A DNA stretch of 64,000 nt, taken from Agapanthus africanus (Eukaryota; Streptophyta; Magnoliopsida; Asparagales; Amaryllidaceae). The translations under genes were made by a program, and so were the position numbers. The stretch's first letter is position 1. The number at the start of each line of letters is the position of its first letter. Shown here piece after piece: positions 54,304 through 64,000 of the stretch. The stretch lies in the NCBI GenBank assembly GCA_030015575.1, contig JASDDO010000006.1, forward strand, positions 381,322,137 to 381,386,136. Direction: 5' to 3'. The notes beneath the pieces were generated by a model that had not been told where the DNA came from, ran no database searches, and worked only from the letters and a program-made list of their open reading frames with translations.

Positions 54304-57300
54304 ATGGCCTCTAATTGCACCAACTGCTCGAAGTGCCACTGCAACGGACGCTCCACCTCACTGGGAGGTGTAGCATATGGGCCCCAAGCGGCTTCTTTCC
54401 TCACTCTGCCAGTAGACCAGGTGACCCAGGCCACCACTGGCCTGTTCTTCGGGACCATGATCCCACCTACAAGCTTCTCAGAGCCAGTACCTGCACCAGA
54501 AGTGAATAAGAAGTCGGTCTTCGACCGGCTTACTGCTATGATGACCCCTACTAAACCGACAGCCTCTGTTTTCACCAGGCTAAATCAGAACTCTAAACTG
54601 GCTGTCCCAAGGAAGGCAATAACTGCTGCTCCAGAAGTCGTCAAGGCGGCTTTCCCTGTCAAACAATCAGTCTTTTCAAGAATGACGATTCCTGCTCCTG
54701 CCGTTGCTCGAGGATCCGTCTTCGATAGGTTGAACATCACCCCTCAAAAGACAACTTCAGTCTTTAAGAGGTTAACACCGGCGGCGCCTCATTCAGACAG
54801 GGGGCAAAAAGAAGATGTCTCAATCTCAGAGCCAGTCCCAACGGCTCGTCATGCTCGACGTCGCCATTGGCAACGAGTGAGGAAGGCAGGGGGCAACTCC
54901 CCTTCAGGGCTAACTCCACCGGCTCCAGTGGTGGAAGTTGACGCTGCTGTTCCAACTGGGAACAGCTTTGAACTGCTAAGAAGGGTACGGAAGAACTCTA
55001 CAACCGCTACACTGAAGAGATCTCCTCCACCTGCGGAGAGAGCTCCAGAAATGAAGCAAGAACAGCCCCCTCAACGGCTGTCCTCAAAAATATACAAGGT
55101 TTGGCGAAGGGTTCAAGACTCAGTGATTGACCCAGATCACTCTCGTCAACAGAAAAAGGCGAAGGTGCAAAAAGAAAAGGACCGTCCTATTAAATAGCAG
55201 AGGACAACAGTCGCTAAGATGCCTACTGCAACGGCCCCTCCAACCTCAACGGCCCACAAAAGAAGAAGGCCGGAGAAAACCCCCGCGCCCGCGGCAAATG
55301 CCAAAGGTGGTGAGCCTAAACGCCCTAAGTCCGGGGGTATGATAGTTCATACAGTTTATGTGGCATCGGGAAAGGAGGATAGCCGCATATCAACAGGTCA
55401 TAGACCGCACACGAGGTCAGTGACCAAGGCTTAGGAGCAGCAGCAGAAGCTCCAAGAAATGATGAACGCCATGGCCGCACTTACAGGGCCAAAAGAAAAC
55501 CCTGAAACGTCCTCGGATGAACGTCAGGAGGAAGAAACCGACACTGAATTCCTTCATCGGATATTGGAGAAGAAGGACAAAGAGGCTGCTGAACAAGCAG
55601 CCAACATACAGCGTATGGGCCTCCTCTTCCAAGACATGATAGGGATGATGATACAACAAGATCCTCCGACCGAAGAGCCCCCGATTGTCCTTGGAGATGA
55701 TAGGGGAGAGACATCAAATCCTCCGCCAGCCCTATCAATAGCTAAGGAGGATACAATCTTCAAAGCTGATTTGGATGAGTACATAGCCCAACAAATACGG
55801 GTTCATCATGCAACCGAAGCAGCCAGCCAGGTCGTAAAAACGGGGCGGCCATATCCAAGTTGGTACGACCAAATCAAGTACCCGCCAGGTTACACAATTC
55901 CCAAGTTCCATGTCTACAAGGTGACGGGCAATCCTCACCAGCACGTTGCCCAGTTTAGGGCGCTCTGCGGCAACACTGGTGGTGATGACAAGCTTTTACT
56001 TCGCCAGTTTGTTGGAAGTTTATCGGATACGGCGTTCGAGTGGTACTCTGAGCTCCCGAACGACTCTATCAAAACCTTCGCGGAAATGGAGCTATTGTTT
56101 ACTCAGCGTTTTGCAAGCGCCAGTGAACGTACCCCGATGACAACACTGATTAACGCCAGGGTAAAGCCAGGCGAGATGTGGGTTCAGTACGCTATACGAT
56201 GGCGGAACTTATGGTCAAAGTGTGAGCAGCGCATTGAAGAAGCTCCCGCGGTGGGTATGTTTGTGGGAACCCTTGATCCGCAAGCAACCATCTCACAATT
56301 TATGATGTTTTTCAAGCCAACTACCTTCTAGGCCTTGATTGACAAACTAGCGCAAATGGATCAAATGGGCCATAAACCCCCTCTTCCAAGGCCGGACTCC
56401 CGAAATGACAAAGGGAAGGGAAAAGCGATCGTCGTCGCTAATGCTCAACAAAAATCGAGCGACTCGAAGCCGGTTGCTCGTCAAAATAATATGCGCCCGT
56501 ACGTACCCCTTGAGGATAGGATGGGACATCCTTATTCCTTTCCCCGCGATAAAACAAGGAGGTTATTCGAGCTGGCGTTGCGCAACAGACTCATAAATCT
56601 GCCGGATCCAAAACGTCCGTTGCAACCAAGTGACGTCAACGAGCCCAGCTACTATCCTTATCATCGAGTACTAGGCCATCCGATCGAAGATTGCTACGTT
56701 TTCAAGAATTGGCTTGAAAACCAATACCGACAGGGCAAGTTCGCGTTATCTGACAAATGGAAAGTGAATCCCCCGCAGCCCTACACCTCTAAGGGGACGA
56801 ATACGCCGGGGGCAACATGCTCCGTCATTGAAGAAGCTCTTTGGGAGGTCGTATTATCAGCCAAGACAAAGAGGATGCTGAACGACCTTCAGACATGTCC
56901 AGCGATTAGGTGGAAGAACCCGTTAGAACCGCAGGTCATTGAGGGGATGTTGAAGCCACGTCCAACTCCAAAGACCGATGGTAGTGGCTCAAGCACTCGC
57001 AACCAGCCGTCAAAATCCTCGAAGAAGAAGAAAAAGAAGTCAAAGAAGCCCGTGAAGCCTGGCGACAAGCGCACGGACTTACAAAAGCAAATTGACGCGC
57101 TGGATGAATACAACCAAAAGGCACGGACTCCCATTACGCTCCAAGAGTTCCTCAATCACGTCTTTCAAGAAGAAGATGAGGGAGAAAGTTCATCGGATGA
57201 ATCCGAGGAATATGTGGCGAGCTGTCGTATGATTTCCCATTCGATCACGAACGATGAGGAGACTCCTTGCACCGAAAAACTGGGGCAGATCCTGAACCAA

Positions 57301-57320
57301 AAGTTCTGGGGCCATCAGAT
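54304..57320 (+). pseudogene. Element F gag
   Basis: Start 54304 (MASNCTNCSKCHC), shared with A. N-terminal third: five spaced SVFxRL/M motifs in a Thr/Pro-rich background. Then a coiled coil (KKDKEAAEQAANIQRM, about 55575), the Retrotrans_gag capsid domain (PF03732) at about 55850-56330 with VAQFRALCGNTGGDDKLL and AFEWYSELP, then a module of about 80 residues (about 56520-56775) with PYSFPRDKTRRLFELAL, a Cys/His cluster PYHRVLGHPIEDCYVFKNW, and GKFALSDKWKV. The tail is Lys-rich and then acidic. Capsid and nucleocapsid roles are inferred from the domains. A few breaks are present. Confidence 0.88.
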
Positions 57321-59324
57321 GAAGTAATTGACGCATTCCTTAATGAAGCTCGGTTGAAAAGTAAAGCTGATCGGGAGCGCGAGGCGGCTATATTTGAAAG
57401 GGCCAAGCGCCAACGACTTGATGAAGGAGCTGAGACGATCCCGTTGGAGCTAAACACCTCCGCTACCGACAAAAGCCAATTCAAGATGAGGAAAAAGTTT
57501 GCTAAGGCCATATCAATGGGCATGAAGCTACCATCCTCTGAAGGAAACATCATCGGTGAAGTGGAAACGCACCCCTCCTGTTGCTTATATCATCAAAAGA
57601 TTTCGCACCCCACACAAGAGTGCAAAGCTTTCGATAGATGGTGGCAAGGATACATTGCTCATCGACAACGCTTTAAGTGGGAAAAGCGTAAAACTCGTCG
57701 AGAACAAAGAAATACGACCAAAGGGATTAAAAGAACTACCGGTGATTGTCGCGTGGTTAGCACCGGTGGGTCACAAGTGCCTACATTCGGGAGCGATTCT
57801 GATGAGGAGCTGGAACTTGCCCCTCTCTTTAAAGAGTCCGCTTTGGGAAAAGAAGAAGAACCGAAGGTCTGCGAAAATATCCGGCTGCGGAATCGGACGC
57901 TGCCTGAAAAGAACATCGGACCCTTGAACAGAAAAGATAAAGGGAAAGAAAAGATCTCTGAAGATATCGTCTTAGATGACCAAGTGGTGGAAGAGCTAGC
58001 CGCCAAGAACCCACCGAAGAAGAATAAGGTGGATTACAACGTCTTAGCACATCTGAGGAAGCTACCCTCACAGCTCAGCATTCTTGACGCTCTTTTGCTA
58101 TCAAAGGAGGCGAGAGATTCGTTAATTAAGGCACTCCAAGATCCAGAACAATTCCAAGCTCTCCTGGCCGAGGAAAAGATGAAGGATGAATTGGAGGAAG
58201 TGCATACGGCCGATGTTACTTTTGGCGATGAAGACCTTCTACTTGGGACGTGCGAACACAATCGCCCTTTCTATGTCTCGGGATACTGCCATGAAATAAA
58301 GATAGGCAAAATCCTGATCGATAACGGGTCGTCTGTTAACCTACTCAACGTGCGGGTGTTGAAGGAAATCTGCAAGAGCGTCCAGCACCTTGCTCGGGAC
58401 AAGATCACCATCTACGGGTTCGACTCCCAATCGTCAAAGACTTTTGGATCTGTGATACTGACACTACGCTTCGGGTTACTCGTCACGGACATTAAGTTCC
58501 ACGTTATAGACGCCAAGACATGCTACAACGCTTTGCTCGACCGACCATGGTTACACGAGTACAATATCATCCCTTCTACACAACATCAGTGTATGAAGTA
58601 TTTTAAGGATGGTTTCGAGTATACCGTGACGGGAGAACTGAACCCATTCTCTGTGAACGAGGTCCGCAAATACGAAGATGCCAAATACTTCTTACCGGAT
58701 TTCGAAGACACGGAAAGGTGTCGCAAGCCGGAGAATAAAACTAACGCTACCATCCCTGTCTTCGGCAGTGATACCGAGGAGGAAGAAGAGATAGTTTATT
58801 TGGGCCCGCCCCAATACACTAAGCCGGGACCATCTGCTCCTACATTGATCTTTGGCAGTGATTCAGAGGATGAAGTCCATGCTGTATTCTCTGCTCGACC
58901 TTCAATACAAACGTCCGCTGACGAAGAGCAAAGTCTACAAGTCGCCATAGTGCCGTTTAAACACCATAAAGAACTGGATGCACTTAATATCTACAGTGTA
59001 GAAGAGTTGCGGACATTCTATATCCCTCTAAGGCGAGAGAGCGAGAAAGCAATCCTGTTCTACCGCTCTGAAGAAACCAAGGTAGAAAAAGAAATCTGGC
59101 ATGGCGCGGATTCTATGCTCGACAGGCTTCAGCCTATCCGTCTCCCCAGATATTATACGGAAGGTTTGAAAAAGCTGCTGAAACGCCAGGGGATACCCTT
59201 CAAACAGACCGTTAGAAAGGCCAAATTCTATGACAGGGTCTGGAACGTCCCCGGGACTCAACGCAAACTGCCTAACGGGAGAATAGAAACAAAAGGACTT
59301 GGATACATCCGGTCAAAGAAATGA
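57321..59324 (+). pseudogene. Element F aspartic protease region
   Basis: Starts with a helical linker and another Cys/His cluster (CCLYHQKISHPTQECKAF, about 57580-57630). The retropepsin-type protease lies at about 58220-58620, with active site ILIDNGSSVNLL near 58313-58348 and the second hydrophobic strand TCYNALLDRPWLH near 58520-58560. A further 230 codons of acidic linker, with FGSDTEEEEE-type repeats, lead to pol. An active site of DNGSS instead of D[ST]G[AS] is seen in other plant Gypsy proteases. The stretch is open over most of its length. Confidence 0.85.
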
Positions 59325-59348
59325 GAGTTACTACCCGGCTGCCATGTC

Positions 59349-61730
59349 GTGTATGACCTTGATGAAGAAGCGGATGCTCAATGGGAGGACGCTAATCCTA
59401 AGCCAGTGAAAGTTCCAAATGCAAAGGAGCCCAGTCCGTCGTTCGAAGAACAAATGGACAAGCTTATAAGGGAAGCAGGTCAAAAAGTCCGGGACGACCA
59501 TAACCGCGAAATGGCCATCTACGAGAAAGCCAGAACGCAACGCCTCCTTCAACAGGCCGTGAAAGATGAAAATGCCGCTCCTTGTCAACCCGTTATAAAG
59601 AAGGCTCGGCGCAAAAGCAGAAATAAGTCGAAAGGCCAAAAAGACGCTCAACAGCAACAAAGCAGGGCTAAGAAGTCACGCAAACAGGAGGCGAGCGTTA
59701 TTGATCTATCCCTCATGAAGAAAATGAGTCGAGCATACTCTTTTCCTCGGGACAAGGCGAAGAAGATACTTGATCTTGCTCTAAAATATCAAATGCTCAC
59801 ATTGCCGGAGTCTAAACATCTCGAACGAGCGGGCGAAGTCTCACACCCGGACTATTGCTTTTACCATCAAGTAATAGGGCACCCGCTCGAAAATTGCTTC
59901 ACCTTTAAGAATTGGGTCGAAGATCAGTACCAGCTCGGCAAGTTCGCTCTGTCTGACAACTGGAAGGTAACGCCGCCACAGAAGCACGAGCCCAAGGCCA
60001 CGAAAGAAGAACCAGTTCCACATTGGGATTGGAAGCGAATTCGCACCTGTCACATGATTACAATATTAAAAGAAGAGCCCGAGGATATAGATGAGCTCCC
60101 TTGGTGCTTCGAAAACAGCAGCGACGAGATAATCTCAGAATTCCCACCAGCGCCAAAAGAGCTGGAAGATGGAATCCATACCACTGCAGATAACCTCAAG
60201 AAGATTGAGTTGGGGACGGCAAACGATCCACGACCAACATTCATCAGCGAGTTACTATCTGAAGAAAGGGTAGCTGCGTTAAAGGATGTGCTTCTGCAGC
60301 ATAGAGATTGCTTCGCGTGGAACTATTCCGAAATGCCGGGACTAGATCCAGAAATTGCTGTACACAAATTGGCGATATCCCCGGACATCAAGCCAGTCAA
60401 ACAGGCGCCGAGGAGAATGCGGCTCGAGCTCGAGATGAGTATCAACGCCGAGGTCAAGAAGCTGATCGACTCTGGCTTTATCCAGGAGGTTCAATATCCT
60501 GAATGGATCGCTAACATCGTCCCGGTGATGAAGAAAAATGGGACGGTGCGCATATGCGTAGACTTTCGGGATCTCAATAAAGCTTGCCCGAAGGATGATT
60601 TCCCAGTGCCAATCACCGAACTGATGATAGACAATACATCCACTCATGAGGTTTTCTCCTTCATGAATGGCTCATCAGGGTATAATCAGATAAAGATGCA
60701 TCCCGAAGACCAGAAGCACACCGCCTTCAGGACCCCTCTAGGTATATTCTGTTATAAAGTGATGCCCTTCGGTTTAAAGAATGCCGGTGCCACTTATCAA
60801 AGGGCCATGACAAAGATCTTCGATAACCTTATACACGAAATCGTCGAATGCTATATCGACGATCTCGTGGTTAAAAGCAAATCATACGAGGAACATCTCG
60901 AGCATTTGAAGACCGTATTTCAACGCCTTCGGCAATACAACTTGAAGATGAACCCGCTCAAGTGTGCATTCGGAGTTTCCTCAGGCAAATTCCTGGGATT
61001 CATTGTTCGACACCGAGGTATTGAAATAGATCCATCAAAGATCAAAGCGATCAACGAAATGCCTCCGCCGAGAACTCTCAAACAGTTGCGATCTCTCCAA
61101 GGGAAGCTCGCATACATACGGCGATTTATAGCCAATCTTTCAGGCAAGTGCCGTCCCTATAGCCACCTGATGAAGAAGGGAACCCCATTTGTCTGGGATC
61201 ACAAATGCCAAGGCGCACTGGACGAGATCAAGCAATACCTGCAGAACCCTCCAGTATTGGCTGCTCCAGTTAAGGGAAAGCCTCTTATTCTTTACACGAC
61301 CGCCCTCGAAGGTTCCTTAGGCGCATTATGGGCACAAGAGAACGATCAAGGAAAGGAAAGAGAACTCTATTACTTAAGTCGAGTTCTGCTGGGAGCAGAA
61401 AGCAATTACTCTCCCATTGAGAAGCACTGCCTGGCGCTAATCTTTGCGATAACAAAGCTCAGACATTACGCATTAGCACATGAAGTCCGTCTCATTTCGA
61501 AGGTGGACCCTCTCAAATATCTAATGTCAAGGGCCATATTAACAGGTCGACTCGCTAAATGGGCTCTGCTCTTGATGGAGTTCTCGATAACGTATCAACC
61601 TCTCAAGGCAGTGAAAGGCCAGGCCATCGCCAATTTCCTCGCTGAGCATCCGATATCGACTGATTCTCCTTTGAATTGCAATTTGCCAGACGAACATGCG
61701 TTTGACGCGATCGACGGTGGTGATACCTAA
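59349..61730 (+). pseudogene. Element F pol: second gag-like module, reverse transcriptase and RNase H
   Basis: The first about 210 codons repeat the gag module: AYSFPRDKAKKILDLAL, YHQVIGHPLENCFTFKNW and GKFALSDNWKV (about 59725-59970). RT spans about 60380-61130: FIQEVQYPEWIANIVPV, VDFRDLNKACPKDDFPVP, VMPFGLKNAGATYQRAM and the catalytic box YIDD near 60852-60863. The thumb and connection follow, then a Ty3-type RNase H (about 61255-61640) with YYLSRVLLGAESNYSPIEK. It makes cDNA from element RNA in the virus-like particle, by family knowledge. This stretch of almost 800 codons is uninterrupted. Confidence 0.93.
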
Positions 61731-63007
61731 TGGGAACTTTATTTCGATAGAGCATCTTCCATGAAAAAGCGCAAACAAAGTACCCCTATAATCAAATCGG
61801 GGGTAGGCCTCATCTTCGTGACTCCACAAGGAGGGATAATGCGCTTCGCTTTCTCCTTAACAGAGCCGAGGATAAACAATGAAGCCGAATACGAAGCTCT
61901 GATAGCAGGCCTCGAGATCGCCATCGACATGGGAATTGAAAATCTCCTCATATACGGGGATTCTCAACTGGTCGTTAGTCAAGTAAACGGCGACTACCAA
62001 ACGTGCAAGCCGGAGTTGGTGAAGTACGGCGAAAAGGTGCAACAACTGTTGACCCAAATTCCTTCCTACACTTTGGAAAACATACCGCGCGCGGAAAACA
62101 ACAAAGCAGACGCATTGGCCAAACTTGCTAAAGAACTGGCTGACGAGAATCTCGATGACGTTAGAATCATAGTACAAAGCCGTCAAGTGCTTGCCCCAGC
62201 AGAAATATCTCCGAAATCATCCGAAGAGATGGGGGCGACTGAACAGACGACCCTACAAATAAAAGAACGAAGAAAGGCTGAGGATTGGAGGGAAGTCTTT
62301 ATAGACTACTTTAAGTCCCATCGAATGCCCGGAGATGCGTCCACAAGACATCAGCTCATGAAACGAGCCCTATCTTTCGTCTTCGTCAATGATACTCTGT
62401 ACAAGAGGTCATTTGATTCTCTGTGGCTGAGATGCCTAGGACCAGACGAAGCAGAAAGAGTCGTTCAGAAAGTTCACGACGGACTCTGCGGTTCTCACCA
62501 AGCGGGCCCAAAGATGAAGTTTAAGATCAAACGGATGGGCTACTACTGGCCCACAATGATCCAGGACTGCCTCGAATATGCGAAGCAATGCCACTCATGC
62601 CAAATTCATGGGGGCTTCATCCATCAGCATTCAAATCAGCTACACCCGACAGTGGCTAGCTGGCCATTCGAAATGTGGGGAACTGATATAGTCGGCCCCA
62701 TTGAACCAGCATCGTCTAGGGGACATCGTTTCATCCTGGCAACGACTGACTACTTCTCTAAATGGGCAGAAGCAGTGTCGTTAAGAGAAGTTAAGACGGA
62801 GAATATCCTCCATTTCTTCAAGACGCATGTCATATATCGGTTTGGAACTCCGCGACGGATCATCTCCGATAACGGGCCAGCTTACAGAAGCCATAAGATC
62901 AGTCGCTTTGCACAGCAGCACAATATAGACTGGAGATATTCCTCGATTTATAATCCGCGAGCAAACGGTCTAGCTGAGGCCTTCAACAAGACCTTGACAA
63001 AGATCAT
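61731..63007 (+). pseudogene. Element F pol: archaeal-like RNase H and integrase (cut by element G)
   Basis: Second RNase H at about 61737-62130 with YFDRASS, NNEAEYEALIAGLEIA, YGDSQLVVSQVNGDY and NNKADALAKLAKEL; the two-RNase-H layout marks the Tat lineage. The integrase zinc domain is at about 62465-62615 (VHDGLCGSHQAG, CHSCQIHG). The catalytic core follows, with TDIVGP (62680), ISDNGPAYRS (62860) and NGLAEAFNKTL (62965), giving the D,D,E set. The core ends at 63007, where the LTR of element G begins, so the C-terminal domain lies outside the window. Confidence 0.9.
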
Positions 63008-64000
63008 TGATCAGTCGAAAATACTGCATTTCTAACACGGCAATTTCCCTACCTTTTGCAGTCAAGTAAAGCTATCCGGTATTCATATCACTCATATTTG
63101 CAAAACACATGTAAAATATTGGATTACTTGTACTGTACACTAAAACCAGCACTTTTAGGGAAATTGTGTGTGTTTCATGGCATCGCATCATCCTTGTATT
63201 GCGCAACTCTTGTCTTGGAGTCTATGCAGGAAATTCCGGAAGCAAAGGCCAAAATTTGGGAAAAGATCTAATAAAAGACACGCCAATATAAAGGCTAAAG
63301 ATCTGGAGCAATACAGAGGGCCAAATGAGATTTCACATATTGGATAAAAGCCCACTAGAAAGCCCAAGAATTATCACAGAAAATGAAGCACCAACGCCAC
63401 CAAAGGGCCGCGGATCCGCGGCCCAAGCCCCCTTGGCGCGGCGGATCCGCGGCCAATCGAAGAGATCAAGCCATCAAATTTTGTCACATGCCTAATTCTA
63501 ACGGCCAAAGCTTCCAGAAGACCCCAGAAGCTCCACGTGGCACATCTAGAAGGCTCGGATAACTAACTCTTGGAGAGAAATTCAAAATTTAAAGCTTAAC
63601 TAACTTTTTGGAGGGAAATTTAAATTATTTGATAACTAACTTGTGGGGGGAATTCAAATTTCAATTCTAGATCTAAGATTTGGAAAGTCTATAAAAGGGA
63701 GCCTAAATCTAGAGGGGAAATTGTTCAAGAATTATCATCATCTTCTACCCACAAGTTTAGTGACAAAAGCTTGTGCCAAATTCAATTCCCATCTCCAATT
63801 CAAAATCAAGATCAAGATCCCGAGATCAATTTGAGCAAGAGAGCCTTCAACCTTTAGCAAGCGACGCCGGATTTCCAACGGAGCAAGAGATCCACGCCGA
63901 TCCGCGACTCAAGGAGCCGAGTGAAGCCGAAATCGACGATCTAGTTCCTTCCTTTTGTAAATTCAAGAGAGTTGTAACGAAATTTGTAGATAAATAAAGG
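63008..64000 (+). repeat. Element G: LTR of an Athila-like Gypsy element (partial)
   Basis: Starts TGATCAGTCGAAAATACTGC, matching the coding-strand start of the D LTR (TGTTCAGTCGAAAATATTGC), with further shared words. It contains a GC palindrome pair at 63405-63453, a CTAGAAGG/CCAGAAG-rich stretch like the D minisatellite, and a TATA box (TATAAAA, 63690-63696) at the same relative place. It runs off the right edge. Inserted in the integrase of F, it is the youngest layer here. Confidence 0.85.

Larger units (their letters stand above)
51527..63007 (+). mobile_element. Element F: coding Tat-like Ty3/Gypsy retrotransposon (family of A), interrupted at its right
   Basis: 5' LTR 51527-54153 (2.6 kb), primer site, gag, protease, RT, RNase H, archaeal-like second RNase H and integrase on the plus strand. 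It is cut inside the integrase core by element G at 63008; the remainder lies outside the window. LTR start, LTR end, GATTC spacer, primer site and gag match element A. The coding part is long and well preserved, with about five or six interruptions, some of which may be natural gag/pol boundaries. It is inserted in a Copia leader. Confidence 0.92.

Overview
This window is plant nuclear DNA built almost entirely of nested transposable elements. I find no host protein gene, rRNA, tRNA or CRISPR array. The plant assignment rests on Tat-type Ty3/Gypsy elements with two RNase H domains, an Athila-like Gypsy element with a tRNA-Asp primer site, Copia LTRs with an initiator-tRNA-Met primer site, an En/Spm (CACTA) transposon with a TNP2 transposase, and small Mutator-like MITEs. 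I cannot name the species. Element letters A-G below are mine.

Layout. 1-961 and 14832-15509 belong to element B, a minus-strand Tat-like Gypsy that runs off the left edge. Its 5' LTR is split by element A (962-14826, target duplication GGGTT). A is a gag-only, non-autonomous Gypsy with 2.4 kb LTRs. 15510-18316 is low-copy-looking sequence holding a MITE (16087-17296) that itself carries a solo LTR (16309-17066, duplication CAACC), and a second MITE (17597-17858). Element C (18317-38305) is a degraded dual-RNase-H Gypsy with a 4.6 kb 3' region that contains antisense reading frames and an array of about 18 hairpin-forming repeats. Its 3' LTR is split by element D (28545-37777, minus strand, duplication CCTCC), an Athila-like element that keeps gag and protease but lacks most of pol. 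38480-46862 is a decayed but structurally complete CACTA transposon (duplication AAT). 46863-51526 holds Copia remnants, chiefly a 2.2 kb LTR with primer site and leader. Element F (51527 onward) is the coding relative of A, with gag, protease, RT, two RNase H domains and integrase. It is cut at 63008 by element G, whose LTR resembles that of D and runs off the right edge.

Relations. F is the likely type of full-length element on whose enzymes gag-only A depended. B, C and the solo LTR form a second Tat-like group. D and G form a third, Athila-like group. Relative order follows from nesting: B before A, C before D, the Copia element before F, and F before G. Sampled LTR pairs agree by eye: C is the most diverged (about 7-8%), A is about 6-7%, D only a few percent.

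Most unusual features: (1) pairs of GC-rich palindromes built on CCGCGGNNCCGCGG whose centres are exactly 31 bp apart in five places, in the LTRs of D and G, the leader of D and the leader of a Copia element; (2) an array in C whose two repeat types keep the same hairpin with different stem sequences, a compensatory pattern; (3) a related antisense reading frame downstream of the coding region in both A and C; (4) tandemly duplicated micro-exons in the CACTA element. All alignments and percentages were made by eye.
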